A DNA stretch of 64,000 nt. Origin: Bacteroidota bacterium (GTDB lineage Bacteria; Bacteroidota; Bacteroidia; AKYH767-A; 2013-40CM-41-45). The notes beneath the pieces were generated by a model. It searched no databases. It had not been told where the DNA came from and worked only from the letters and a program-made list of their open reading frames with translations. How positions within the stretch are numbered: position 1 is the stretch's first letter; each line of letters begins with the position of its first letter. The position numbers and the translations under genes are program-made. The DNA lies in assembly GCA_016711505.1 (NCBI GenBank), contig JADJSV010000002.1, positions 248,001-312,000 on the forward strand. Direction: 5' to 3'. Positions 26,921 through 35,558 of the stretch are shown one piece after another.

Positions 26921-27964
26921 ATGAAATTATCGAATCTGAAGCTTGCATTTCTCGCAGTATTTTCACTTATTATTCTGAGTGCATTTGTTATTGAAAATCC
27001 ATATTATTCCATTTCTCAGAAAGATGTTGAAATAGTTATTCCGCAAGGTTTTCCTAAACCGGTTTATGATTTCAGGAAAAATAAAATGTCTGCAGAGGCA
27101 TTTACACTGGGAAGAAAATTGTTTTATGATCCACTTCTGTCAAAAGATAATTTTACTTCGTGTGGTACATGTCATCTCCGTTTTGCTGCCTTTGCACATG
27201 TCGATCATGCATTGAGTCATGGTATTGCAAACAGGATCGGTAAGCGAAATGTTCCGGCCTTGCAGAATCTCATCTGGAAAAATGAATTCATGGCTGATGG
27301 CGGAATCAATCATCTCGACCTGCAGCCCATTGCTCCATTAACAAGTGAAGATGAAATGGGAGAGACTCTGGAGAATGTAATTCTGAAACTGCAGAATGAT
27401 TCAGTTTATCCAAGGTTATTCCAAACTGCATTTGGTGATTCAATTGTTTCAACAAAAAATATGATGAAGGCCTTGTCGCAATTTGTTTGTCTGATGATTT
27501 CGTCAGATTCAAAGTACGACAAATTCATTGCCGGGAAAGTTGAGTTTACATTGAATGAAAAGAACGGATTGAATTTGTTCAGGGCAAAATGCAGCAGTTG
27601 TCATAAGGAACCTTTGTTCACTGATAATACCTATCGGAATAACGGACTGGCTCCTGATCCGAAACTGAATGATATTGGAAGAAAACTGATCACAGGAAAA
27701 GAATCTGATCTCTATAAGTTCCGAGTTCCGACATTAAGAAATATTGAAATGACCTATCCATATATGCATGATGGAAGATTCAATACTCTAGAAGAGGTGT
27801 TGAAATATTATTCTGAAGGTAAATTTCATTCGACCGGATTTGATAAGGAATTGACCAAAACGACCGGCCTCACTGAATCGGAAAAAATTGACCTGATCAT
27901 TTTTTTGAGGACGTTGACGGATAAGACGTTTTTGTATGATAGGCGGTTTGCGAATCCGTTGTAA
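26921..27964 (+). CDS. MbnH/MauG-like diheme cytochrome c (second copy)
   Basis: 347 residues from the ATG at 26921; a GTG at 26915 overlaps the previous stop. A signal anchor precedes FTLGRKLFYDPLLSKDNFTSCGTCHLRFAAFAH, the first haem site, and GLNLFRAKCSSCHKEPLFTDNTYRN, the second. KFRVPTLRNIEMTYPYMHDGRFNTLEEVLKYY is the CcpA/MauG core. It is expected to oxidise the adjacent MbnP. It is the last gene of the six-gene operon. Confidence 0.88.
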   Translation: MKLSNLKLAFLAVFSLIILSAFVIENPYYSISQKDVEIVIPQGFPKPVYDFRKNKMSAEAFTLGRKLFYDPLLSKDNFTSCGTCHLRFAAFAHVDHALSHGIANRIGKRNVPALQNLIWKNEFMADGGINHLDLQPIAPLTSEDEMGETLENVILKLQNDSVYPRLFQTAFGDSIVSTKNMMKALSQFVCLMISSDSKYDKFIAGKVEFTLNEKNGLNLFRAKCSSCHKEPLFTDNTYRNNGLAPDPKLNDIGRKLITGKESDLYKFRVPTLRNIEMTYPYMHDGRFNTLEEVLKYYSEGKFHSTGFDKELTKTTGLTESEKIDLIIFLRTLTDKTFLYDRRFANPL

Positions 27965-27984
27965 GGTGAAAAAAACACAGAGAA

Positions 27985-28118
27985 CACTAAGTTCACAATG
28001 AGAACACGGAAATCAGTGTGTAATTGAATCTAAGGTAAGACTAAAAAAAGACAGTAAATATTTTCGATATTGGAATTTAATTAGCGATATATTCCGTGTT
28101 CTTATTGTGAACTTAGTG
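27985..28118. repeat. Inverted repeat, CACTAAGTTCACAA family
   Basis: 27-base arms with one mismatch: 27985-28011 and 28092-28118, reading CACTAAGTTCACAATGAG... and its complement. It follows the MbnH gene and could end the operon; the loop is 80 bases. It shares words with 9384-9469 and 19394-19485. Confidence 0.75.
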
Positions 28119-28161
28119 CACTTAATGTTTTATTTTCACTAGCAAACTTGTAGAGAAAAAA

Positions 28162-28872
28162 ATGAAATTAGTAACCTGGAACTGCCAAGGCGCATTCAGA
28201 AAAAAGGCCGCAGCTATCTTGCTACACAAGCCTGATATTTTGGTAGTGCAGGAGTGCGAGCATCCGGATAAATTAATTTTTGGTTCGGAAACTCCTAAGC
28301 CGAATGATGTGCTTTGGTTTGGTGATAACAAGCATAAAGGTCTTGGTGTATTTTCTTATGGTGATCACAGATTTCAAATTATTGATAAACACAATCAGGA
28401 TTTAAAAATAGTGTTGCCGGTTCTTGTTACAGGAGGGAAAGTCAACTTTACACTTTTTGCTATCTGGGCAAATAACCGTGACGATCCGGATGGCCAGTAT
28501 GTTGAGCAGATCTGGAAAGCGATCCATCACTATGATGAATACTTATCCGGGCTTTCAATTCTGACAGGAGATTTTAATAGTAATACGATCTGGGATAAGC
28601 CGAGAAGAATTGGTAATCATACTGCAGTAGTAAAAAAGTTGTTTGAAAAAAACATTCACAGCATTTATCATAAGCATTTCAATCAGGAGCAAGGAAAAGA
28701 AAAGCATCCGACTTTTTATTTGTACAGAAATAAAACAAAACCCTATCACATGGATTATTGCTTTTCTTCAGGAGTGCTTTTAGAAAAAGTAAAAAGTATA
28801 AAAGTAGGTACCTTTAAAAAGTGGATTGCGTTGAGTGATCATACGCCTTTGATGGTGGAGTTTGAATTGTGA
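28162..28872 (+). CDS. Endonuclease/exonuclease/phosphatase family protein
   Basis: 236 residues, no signal peptide. KLVTWNCQGAFRKKAAAI opens the fold; DILVVQECEH supplies the metal-binding Glu. ILTGDFNSNTIWD gives the Asp/Asn pair and LSDHTPLMVEFEL the final Asp-His catalytic motif. The family hydrolyses phosphodiester bonds in nucleic acids or lipids; the substrate is not predictable. Monocistronic between two repeat-containing gaps. Confidence 0.88.
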   Translation: MKLVTWNCQGAFRKKAAAILLHKPDILVVQECEHPDKLIFGSETPKPNDVLWFGDNKHKGLGVFSYGDHRFQIIDKHNQDLKIVLPVLVTGGKVNFTLFAIWANNRDDPDGQYVEQIWKAIHHYDEYLSGLSILTGDFNSNTIWDKPRRIGNHTAVVKKLFEKNIHSIYHKHFNQEQGKEKHPTFYLYRNKTKPYHMDYCFSSGVLLEKVKSIKVGTFKKWIALSDHTPLMVEFEL

Positions 28873-28939
28873 AATCGAGACAAGAGTCTTATTACAAAGT
28901 TCCCCGGGATGACACCTTTGTAATATCGATAAGAAAATA

Positions 28940-28978
28940 AAAGAGCGACCAAGGGGCACGTTTAATTCCGTGCTCTTT
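28940..28978. terminator. Hairpin between convergent genes
   Basis: AAAGAGC (28940-28946) pairs with GCTCTTT (28972-28978), with an alternative inner pairing GCACG/CGTGC (28956-28960, 28969-28973). It lies between convergent genes; words of the CACTAAG family (TAGTGATCTTTTAAGTGAT) follow it. Confidence 0.5.
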
Positions 28979-29046
28979 GTGTTCCTAGTGATCTTTTAAG
29001 TGATGTTTTTAATATCCTTTTACCCTTACCTTAATTTTGACTTATT

Positions 29047-29709
29047 CTATTGCAACTCAGCAATCACCGTCACCCCGCCCAAAACCTTCTGTTCCATACC
29101 GACTTTGATCTTTGTTCCAAGCGGTAAAAAAATATCCACACGCGAACCGAATTTTATAAAACCAAGTTCTTCGCCTTGTTTTACCATCCATCCGGCTTTT
29201 GGATAACAAACAATTCTTCTTGCAAGAGCACCTGCAATTTGTCGCAGAAGAATTGGAGTTTTTGCACCATTCTCAATTACTACAGTTGTGCGTTCATTTT
29301 CGGTTGATGATTTCGGATTCCATGCAACAAGAAATAATCCCGGATGATATTTTGAAAATGTGATTTGTCCACTGATGGGATATCGATTAACGTGCACATT
29401 GATTGGCGACATAAAGATCGAAACCTGAATGCGGCGATCTTTCAGTACTTCCGTCTCCGTTGTTTCTTCGATCACAACTACCTTTCCGTCTGCCGGTGCT
29501 ACGATATATTTTTCATTCTTAGTAAGAGTTCTGCTGGGATGACGAAAGAACTGCAGAACGATAAGAAAGAGAATTACAGAAATAGAAAGGATAGCTATTT
29601 TGATCCAGTTATATTCAGGGCCGATGAAAATATCGGAGGCAATATTTATCGCTGTTAAAACAATCAGTGAAATTGCCAGTGATGCATAACCTTCTTTGTG
29701 AATTGTCAT
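29047..29709 (-). CDS. psd: Phosphatidylserine decarboxylase family protein (short, archaetidylserine type)
   Basis: 220 residues, the length of the short PSD subfamily. A membrane segment at the N-terminus is followed by VAPADGKVVVIEE, SIFMSPINVHVNRYPISGQI, ILLRQIAGALARRIVCYP and the self-cleavage site GFIKFGSRVDIFLP, where FGS replaces LGST. The protein cleaves at Gly-Ser to form the pyruvoyl group and decarboxylates phosphatidylserine to phosphatidylethanolamine at the inner membrane. cdsA is 2 kb upstream in the same orientation. Confidence 0.9.
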   Translation of the reverse strand: MTIHKEGYASLAISLIVLTAINIASDIFIGPEYNWIKIAILSISVILFLIVLQFFRHPSRTLTKNEKYIVAPADGKVVVIEETTETEVLKDRRIQVSIFMSPINVHVNRYPISGQITFSKYHPGLFLVAWNPKSSTENERTTVVIENGAKTPILLRQIAGALARRIVCYPKAGWMVKQGEELGFIKFGSRVDIFLPLGTKIKVGMEQKVLGGVTVIAELQ

Positions 29710-29746
29710 TTTGTTAATTTTCTAAGTGGGAATGGGTGCAAAATAA

Positions 29747-29775
29747 AAAAAAGGAGATAACAATCTCCTTTTTTA
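29747..29775 (-). terminator. Intrinsic terminator of gdhA
   Basis: AAAAAAGGAGAT-AACA-ATCTCCTTTTTT: a stem with A and T flanks 20 bases past the gdhA stop. Works in either direction. Confidence 0.75.
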
Positions 29776-29794
29776 ATAAATATGTGAAGTCTTC

Positions 29795-31075
29795 TTAGTA
29801 GCTCCCTCTTGATTTCAGCGATTTTGAGACTTTTTCAATTGCAAAGATGTATGCAGCAATTCTTAAAGACACTTTATGCTTATCAGCAACTGCCCAGATG
29901 TTTTTAAATGCATTGATCATGTATCTGTCAGCACGTTTGTTGATCTCATCTTCCGGATAATAGTAGCCGAAACGATTTTGAGTCCATTCGAAGTAAGAGA
30001 CAGTAACACCACCACCATTTGCAAGGATATCAGGAACTACGATTATACCTTTTTTAGTCAGGATCTCATCGGCACCTGCAGTGATAGGACCATTAGCACC
30101 TTCTACGATCAATTGAGCTTTGATCTGATCAGCGTTTGCACCGGTGATCTGGTTTTCAAGAGCACAAGGAGCAAGTACATCTACATCAAGAGTCAATAAT
30201 TCTTCGTTAGTGATTTCTTTGCCATCTGCAAATCCTCTTAACACGCCGTTATTTCCATTTCTGAAAGCAATAGCTTTTTCAATGTTAATTCCTTTTGCAT
30301 TATAAAATGCACCGGTATGATCAGAGATCGCAACTATGCGAACACCATGTTCATCCATGTGCTTTGCAGTGATCGAACCAACATTACCAAATCCCTGAAC
30401 AGCACCAATTGCTTTCTTAGGATCCATTTTAATTTTTTTCATCGCTTCCATTGCAGCGACAGTAACACCACGTCCGGTTGCTTCAACACGACCTTCAGAT
30501 CCACCTAAGTGAAGTGGTTTGCCTGTTACAACACCGGGAGTAAATGCACCTTTTAGTTTTGAATATTCGTCAACGATCCATGCCATTTCGCGTGGACCTG
30601 TTGCAACATCCGGTGCAGGAATATCTTTATCGACACCGAATACATCCACCATTGCGGCAGTGTATGCGCGTGTAAGTCTTTCTAATTCGCCTTCTGATAA
30701 CTTCGAAGGATTCACTGTGATACCACCTTTAGCACCACCATAAGGAATATCAGCAATAGCACACTTCCATGTCATCCATGCAGCGAGTGCTTTTACTTCA
30801 TCCAGATTTACTTCCATTGAATACCGGATTCCGCCTTTAGAAGGGCCGCGGCTTGTATTATGAACGATTCTGTATCCTTCGAATACTTCAATCTTTCCAT
30901 TGTCCATTTTGATCGGAAGACTCGCCAGATATTGTCTGTGCGGAGTTTTCAGAATGTTGTAAGTGTCTTCATCCAGATTCATGATCTTCGCTGCAACCTC
31001 GAAGCGTCGGATCATCGATTCATAAGGATTCGTTGTGTCTGTTGACATTTGTTCTTTTTCTACCTGAGTAATCAT
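29795..31075 (-). CDS. gdhA: Glu/Leu/Phe/Val dehydrogenase (glutamate dehydrogenase)
   Basis: 426 residues. GGIRYSMEVNLDEVKALAAWMTWKCAIADIPYGGAKGGI contains the substrate Lys residues. The dinucleotide fold GAVQGFGNVGSITAKHMDEHGVRIVAISDHTG follows, then CALENQITGANADQIKAQLIVEGANGP. Length and the KGG motifs fit hexameric GDH of the 420-residue class. It interconverts glutamate and 2-oxoglutarate. Monocistronic with its own terminator. Confidence 0.93.
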   Translation of the reverse strand: MITQVEKEQMSTDTTNPYESMIRRFEVAAKIMNLDEDTYNILKTPHRQYLASLPIKMDNGKIEVFEGYRIVHNTSRGPSKGGIRYSMEVNLDEVKALAAWMTWKCAIADIPYGGAKGGITVNPSKLSEGELERLTRAYTAAMVDVFGVDKDIPAPDVATGPREMAWIVDEYSKLKGAFTPGVVTGKPLHLGGSEGRVEATGRGVTVAAMEAMKKIKMDPKKAIGAVQGFGNVGSITAKHMDEHGVRIVAISDHTGAFYNAKGINIEKAIAFRNGNNGVLRGFADGKEITNEELLTLDVDVLAPCALENQITGANADQIKAQLIVEGANGPITAGADEILTKKGIIVVPDILANGGGVTVSYFEWTQNRFGYYYPEDEINKRADRYMINAFKNIWAVADKHKVSLRIAAYIFAIEKVSKSLKSRGSY

Positions 31076-31632
31076 TGTGAGTAATTAGGGGTGCGAAGGT
31101 AGAATATTTTTAATAATGATGCGGGTTTTCAGGGGTTTATGTTTGCAAAGGTTTGCACCTCAGTAAGTTATACTTCATGCAAATTAGGGCTAAATCACCT
31201 GAAAAAGGGGTTTTTTAGAACTTCCTCTAGATTCACAGAATCGCAGGAAATCCAGGAAGTAATTTACGAGAATCCCGGGTAATGGAAAATTAAATGCTGT
31301 GTGTATTTTCCCGCAGATTGCCGCAGAAAAGGACGCAGATAAAATCGCAGATTTGTGTTTTTTAATATTCGTCTGCAATGAATTGATTCAACTTCAAATA
31401 AAAAAAACAGATTATAAGCCAAGCTAAATTGCGAATAACTTTAATCAACGAAAGACAGATCTGCGCCTTTATCTGCGCCTTCATCTGCGAAAATCTGCGG
31501 GAAATAATTTAGCGTAACTATTTACGAATAAGTGTAATTACTGAAATACAGATCTGCGATTTTATCTGCGCCTTATCTACGAAAATCTGCGGAAAATATT
31601 TTAAGCGCAAAAACTTTTGGCGCTAATTATCT
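31076..31632. other. Intergenic region with CGCAGAT repeat blocks
   Basis: 557 bases between gdhA and the end of cdsA. A TACCTTCG box on the minus strand (31094-31101) is the likely gdhA promoter. The rest holds one inverted and two direct copies of an ATCTGCG-rich block (31308-31595). An open frame of 62 codons over the repeat is not credible. Confidence 0.6.
31308..31595. repeat. Three copies of an ATCTGCG-rich block, one inverted
   Basis: Block 31308-31359 (CCCGCAGATTGCCGCAGA... ATCGCAGATTTGTG) is the reverse complement type of two direct blocks at 31455-31505 and 31549-31595 (CAGATCTGCG..., ATCTGCGCCTT, AAAATCTGCGG). Same word set as 11770-11914. Confidence 0.8.
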
Positions 31633-32442
31633 TTAGTATAGATTCAAATAAAAAAACACAAACGGTGCAGATATAAACAACGCATCAAATCGATCTAAGA
31701 AACCACCATGTCCGGGAAGTAAAGATCCGGAATCTTTGATCACAAGACTTCTCTTGAACATAGATTCAATCAAGTCGCCAAGTACTCCGGCAATGAAAAT
31801 TATCGATGCAATAACGATCCATTGCGTCAATGTGAAAGCAGTACAATAATGTGCAACAGCGAATGAAATTCCGATAGCGCATACTCCGCTGCCGATAAAA
31901 CCTTCCCAGGTTTTCTTCGGACTGATGCGTTCGAATAATTTATGTTTGCCCCAGATTCTGCCCGCTGTATATCCACCAATATCATTTGCCCAGAGAATAA
32001 AAAGATAGCCAACTAAGTTCAATGGTTTATATTCTTCTCCCGGTCCATAAAATGACAGGAGAAAGAACATGAACATCGGTGCTGATATATAAATGTTGCC
32101 AAGAAGGGTGTAAGCAATATTCGTAAACGGCTTTTCAGATTTAGTAAATAGCTCTCTGATAAAAACAAGGTAAGGAAGAATGAAGATCAGCGGCAGCAGA
32201 TTAATATTCTGCATGAAGGTGCCAAACAACATTGGTAGAAATAAAATAATTCCTGTAGCTAATCCAAGAGCTATATGCGGTTGAATGTTGTCGTTTTTCG
32301 AAAGCTTATAGAATTCGAAGAGCGACATGCTGGAAATGAGAGCGATCAAAAGCAATCCTGAAAGCTGACTATAAAGAAGCGCAGAGAGTACGATTGCAAC
32401 TCCGATGATACCCGTAATAAATCGTTGCGTTAAATTGTTCAC
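31633..32442 (-). CDS. cdsA: Phosphatidate cytidylyltransferase
   Basis: 269 residues, polytopic. ISPKKTWEGFIGSGVCAIGISF and GDLIESMFKRSLVIKDSGSLLPGHGGFLDRFDALFISAP are the CdsA signatures. It makes CDP-diacylglycerol from phosphatidate and CTP at the inner membrane. The ATG overlaps the stop of the DUF2007 gene (ATGA), so it is the last gene of the rsfS-ftsH-LUD-DUF2007-cdsA run. Confidence 0.95.
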   Translation of the reverse strand: MNNLTQRFITGIIGVAIVLSALLYSQLSGLLLIALISSMSLFEFYKLSKNDNIQPHIALGLATGIILFLPMLFGTFMQNINLLPLIFILPYLVFIRELFTKSEKPFTNIAYTLLGNIYISAPMFMFFLLSFYGPGEEYKPLNLVGYLFILWANDIGGYTAGRIWGKHKLFERISPKKTWEGFIGSGVCAIGISFAVAHYCTAFTLTQWIVIASIIFIAGVLGDLIESMFKRSLVIKDSGSLLPGHGGFLDRFDALFISAPFVFFYLNLY

Positions 32443-32642
32443 AGTTGATTCTGTTCGATTATTATTTTGGCTAAGATAGCATCTTCTTTTTTAGCATATA
32501 CTTCAATTTCGCCGATCATAGTATAGCTGGAATCTCTTTTGTCGAGTTTTACGGCTTCTATATCCTGGTCTTTCAAAACTTCAAGAACGATCTCGACCTG
32601 ATGTGGTAACGTAGAAGTGTAAATCAGTTCCCAACCGGTCAT
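32439..32642 (-). CDS. DUF2007 putative signal-transducing protein
   Basis: 67 residues. WELIYTSTLPHQVEIVLEVLKDQDIEAVKLDKRDSSY...GEIEVYAKKEDAILAKIIIEQ is the DUF2007 pattern, a small alpha/beta ferredoxin-like domain found alone near envelope genes. Function unknown. It overlaps cdsA by 4 bases and starts 5 bases after the LUD gene. Confidence 0.85.
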   Translation of the reverse strand: MTGWELIYTSTLPHQVEIVLEVLKDQDIEAVKLDKRDSSYTMIGEIEVYAKKEDAILAKIIIEQNQL

Positions 32643-32647
32643 AAAGA

Positions 32648-33289
32648 TTATTTAGCATCATCAATAACAAAAACGAAAATATCACGAGGACCATGCGCCG
32701 GAGTGACCAATGTCTTTTCAATATCGGCGGTACGGCTTGGTCCGGTCAATGCAGCGATCATTGATGGCAACTCGTTATATTTATTTTTGATCAGAGTAAG
32801 CGCGTCTTTTAATTCAGGAACGATCTGCGAAGAGTAGGCCATAATAATATGGATCGTTGGCACTACGAAAAGTTTTCTGCCGCTACCAAGTTTACTTGAA
32901 ATAATAACTGAGCCTAATCGTGCAACCAAAGCTTCACAGGATGTAATTGCAACCATTCCTTCCGGAAATTTCTGTTGCTCTTTAGTATAAGGAAATTCGA
33001 TCTGATCCATGAAATCTGTGATCTTCTGTTCCTGACAATAGAATTGCTTCCATTTATTTTCCTGAGCAAGCATGATCACATTCTCTAAAAATTCCATTTC
33101 ATTCTCACAAAAAACAAACTGACCACCAACTTTGGTAAATACCTCTGCAAATTTTTCCTCTAAACTATCTCCGGCAGTATTATATACATTCTTCTCCCAG
33201 TCGATATTAGGAAACCGACCGGTAGTTTTGTGTATCAAAGCCTGACGGATCTTTTTAAGGATCTTTTCACGGGAGGTGGTGTCTTGCAT
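32648..33289 (-). CDS. LUD-domain protein (LutC/YkgG-like)
   Basis: 213 residues from the Met at 33289. An upstream extension to 33355 runs into a repeat and is unlikely. SREKILKKIRQALI is the usual start; VAITSCEALVARLGSVIISSKLGSGRKLFVVPTIHIIMAYSSQIVPELKDAL is the LUD core and MIAALTGPSRTADIEKTLVTPAHGPRDIFVFVID the C-terminal signature. LutC takes part in lactate oxidation with LutAB, but here no lutA or lutB is near. In Bacteroidota it is regularly found beside ftsH. Confidence 0.9.
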   Translation of the reverse strand: MQDTTSREKILKKIRQALIHKTTGRFPNIDWEKNVYNTAGDSLEEKFAEVFTKVGGQFVFCENEMEFLENVIMLAQENKWKQFYCQEQKITDFMDQIEFPYTKEQQKFPEGMVAITSCEALVARLGSVIISSKLGSGRKLFVVPTIHIIMAYSSQIVPELKDALTLIKNKYNELPSMIAALTGPSRTADIEKTLVTPAHGPRDIFVFVIDDAK

Positions 33290-33299
33290 CTTTTTAGTA

Positions 33300-33420
33300 A
33301 GTGGAAAGTAGTGAGTGGTAAGTAGCACAGCTTCCAGATTGCACTCTATTTTCATTTTGTAAAGAATAAGTAGTAAGAAGTAAGTAAACTGTGCTACTCA
33401 CCACTTACTACTCACCATTT
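33300..33420. repeat. Inverted repeat, GTAGTGAGTGGTAAGTAGCAC family
   Basis: AGTAGTGAGTGGTAAGTAGC on the left (33300-33330) answers GCTACTCACCACTTACTACT on the right (33389-33420), with a loop of about 60 bases. Same words as 3618-3800 and 36861-36968. It sits inside a codirectional gene run and touches the ftsH stop. Confidence 0.7.
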
Positions 33421-35470
33421 ACCCAGTTGGTGGCGTCGTCACAATCGTCGGAATAGTCTCAGAAGAATCACCGGCTGCTGCAGTTGTTCCTGCGAGGTGT
33501 GCCATTTCGCTTTTATCTTCCCATTTCCTTTTTCCGAAAATTGCTTCAAGATCTTCTTTGAAGATAACTTCTTTCTCCAGTAAATGTCCCGCAAGCTGAT
33601 GTAGCTTCTCTACGTTTTCAGAAAGTAATTTCTTCGTCCGCTCATAAGCTCCTTCGATGAGTTTTTTCACTTCGTTATCGATGAGCTCAGCTGTTTTTTC
33701 GCTATAAGGTTTTCCGAAAGTATATTCCTGTTGTCCTGATGAATCATAGAAACTTACATTTCCGATCTTATCATTCAAACCATAAATGGTAACCATTGCA
33801 TAGGCTTGCTTGGTGATTTTTTCAAGATCGCTTAAAGCACCTGTTGAAATTTTTCCGAAGATAATTTCCTCCGCAGCTCTTCCGCCCAATGCAGCACAGA
33901 TCTCATCCATGATCTTCTCAGTCGTTGTGATCTGTCTTTCTTCAGGAAGATACCATGCAGCACCAAGAGAATTTCCTCTCGGTACGATCGTAACTTTGAT
34001 AAGTGGATGTGCATATTCCAGTAACCATGAAACTGCAGCGTGACCTGATTCGTGATAAGCGATTACTTTTTTCTCGTGAAGAGAAACGATCTTGTTTTTC
34101 TTTTCAAGTCCACCGATAATTCTATCGACAGCATCTAAGAAATCCTGTTTCTCAATCGATGTTTTATTTTTACGAGCAGCGATAAGCGCCGCTTCGTTAC
34201 ATACGTTTGCAATATCAGCTCCTGAAAATCCGGGAGTCTGGCGTGCTAAAAATTCAATGTCAAGAGATGCATTTATCTTCAATGGCTTCAAGTGAACGTT
34301 GAAGATCTCTCTACGGCCATTCAGATCCGGTAATTCTACATAGATCTGTCTGTCGAAACGACCCGGACGTAACAATGCACGGTCAAGAATATCTGCGCGG
34401 TTAGTTGCAGCAACAATGATGACACCTGAATTACTTCCGAATCCATCCATCTCAGTCAACAACTGATTCAATGTACTTTCTCTTTCATCATTTGATGAGA
34501 AAGAAGGTGATTTACCACGGGCACGACCGATTGCATCGATCTCATCAATGAAGATGATACAAGGAGCTTTTTCTTTCGCCTGACGGAAAAGATCACGTAC
34601 ACGTGATGCACCCACACCGACAAACATTTCCACGAAATCAGAACCTGAAAGAGAGAAGAAAGGAACTTGTGCTTCTCCGGCCATTGCTTTTGCCAAAAGA
34701 GTTTTACCTGTTCCCGGAGGACCAACAAGTAATGCACCACGCGGAATTTTTCCACCGAGTGTAGTATATTTTTTCGGATTCTTCAGAAAATCTACGATCT
34801 CCATTACTTCCAGTTTCGCTTCTTCTAATCCTGCAACATCATTGAAAGTAACTTTTACCTGAAGATCTTTATCAAATAATTGTGCTTTCGATTTTCCGAT
34901 GTTAAAGATCTGACTGCCGCCACCGCCGCCACCCATTCTGCGCATGAGAAACATCCAGATGAGAATAAGGAATACTCCGGGAATGATCCAGTTCAATAAG
35001 AATTCCAGATAACCACCGGTTTCCTGACTGTATTCAATCCCTACTTTTTCATTTTCAGGAAAGTCTTTTTGAATTTCTTCAACTTTCTTTACGAATAGAT
35101 CAGTCGGACCGGTATTGACTCTGAAATGCGGGCCTTCATTAACGACTTGCGGAAAACTTTTGTAACGAAGTTCTTTGTATTTTTCTTTTGCAAGAAGTGA
35201 GTCTTTCTTAATCGTGATGTGTGCAACTTTATCGACGATTTCGATCTTCTTCACATCATGTTGTTCAAGCATATTTTTTTCAAAGTCGTCGATGCTTGTT
35301 TGTCTTTCTTCAGTTCCCCAATGCAAAAGCTGGGTAATGATCAGAACTACTATGATGATTCCATAGATCCAATAGAAATTAAAATTAAATCGTGGTCCAC
35401 CCGGGAATTTTTTCCCCGCGTTACCTTTCGCAGAATTTGGCTTGTTGTCACTATTTCGTTGTTCGCTCAT
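33419..35470 (-). CDS. ftsH: ATP-dependent zinc metalloprotease FtsH
   Basis: 683 residues. Two membrane helices (about 27-45 and 155-175) flank a periplasmic domain. The AAA domain has GPPGTGKTLLAKAMAGEA (about residue 249), IIFIDEIDAIGRARG and the arginine-finger region ATNRADILDRALLRPGRFDR. The protease motif HESGHAAVSWL (about residue 473) binds zinc, with FGKISTGALSDLEKIT downstream. It degrades misfolded and regulatory membrane proteins. The tail (AAAGDSSETIPTIVTTPPTG) is low complexity. Confidence 0.97.
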   Translation of the reverse strand: MSEQRNSDNKPNSAKGNAGKKFPGGPRFNFNFYWIYGIIIVVLIITQLLHWGTEERQTSIDDFEKNMLEQHDVKKIEIVDKVAHITIKKDSLLAKEKYKELRYKSFPQVVNEGPHFRVNTGPTDLFVKKVEEIQKDFPENEKVGIEYSQETGGYLEFLLNWIIPGVFLILIWMFLMRRMGGGGGGSQIFNIGKSKAQLFDKDLQVKVTFNDVAGLEEAKLEVMEIVDFLKNPKKYTTLGGKIPRGALLVGPPGTGKTLLAKAMAGEAQVPFFSLSGSDFVEMFVGVGASRVRDLFRQAKEKAPCIIFIDEIDAIGRARGKSPSFSSNDERESTLNQLLTEMDGFGSNSGVIIVAATNRADILDRALLRPGRFDRQIYVELPDLNGRREIFNVHLKPLKINASLDIEFLARQTPGFSGADIANVCNEAALIAARKNKTSIEKQDFLDAVDRIIGGLEKKNKIVSLHEKKVIAYHESGHAAVSWLLEYAHPLIKVTIVPRGNSLGAAWYLPEERQITTTEKIMDEICAALGGRAAEEIIFGKISTGALSDLEKITKQAYAMVTIYGLNDKIGNVSFYDSSGQQEYTFGKPYSEKTAELIDNEVKKLIEGAYERTKKLLSENVEKLHQLAGHLLEKEVIFKEDLEAIFGKRKWEDKSEMAHLAGTTAAAGDSSETIPTIVTTPPTG

Positions 35471-35558
35471 TAGAGTAAAAAGATTGGCATTAAGTAGTCA
35501 AGAAGAGTGCCCGTTGCGGGATTCCCGACAAATAGTCATTGTTTAACAGATTAATGTA

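Noticed and set aside
31190..31378. 62-codon frame in the gdhA-cdsA gap
   Set aside because: Covers one of the CGCAGAT repeat blocks; no family, no promoter.
32648..33355. Longer LUD protein starting at 33355
   Set aside because: The extra residues are read from the GTAAGTAG repeat; the Met at 33289 gives the normal family start.
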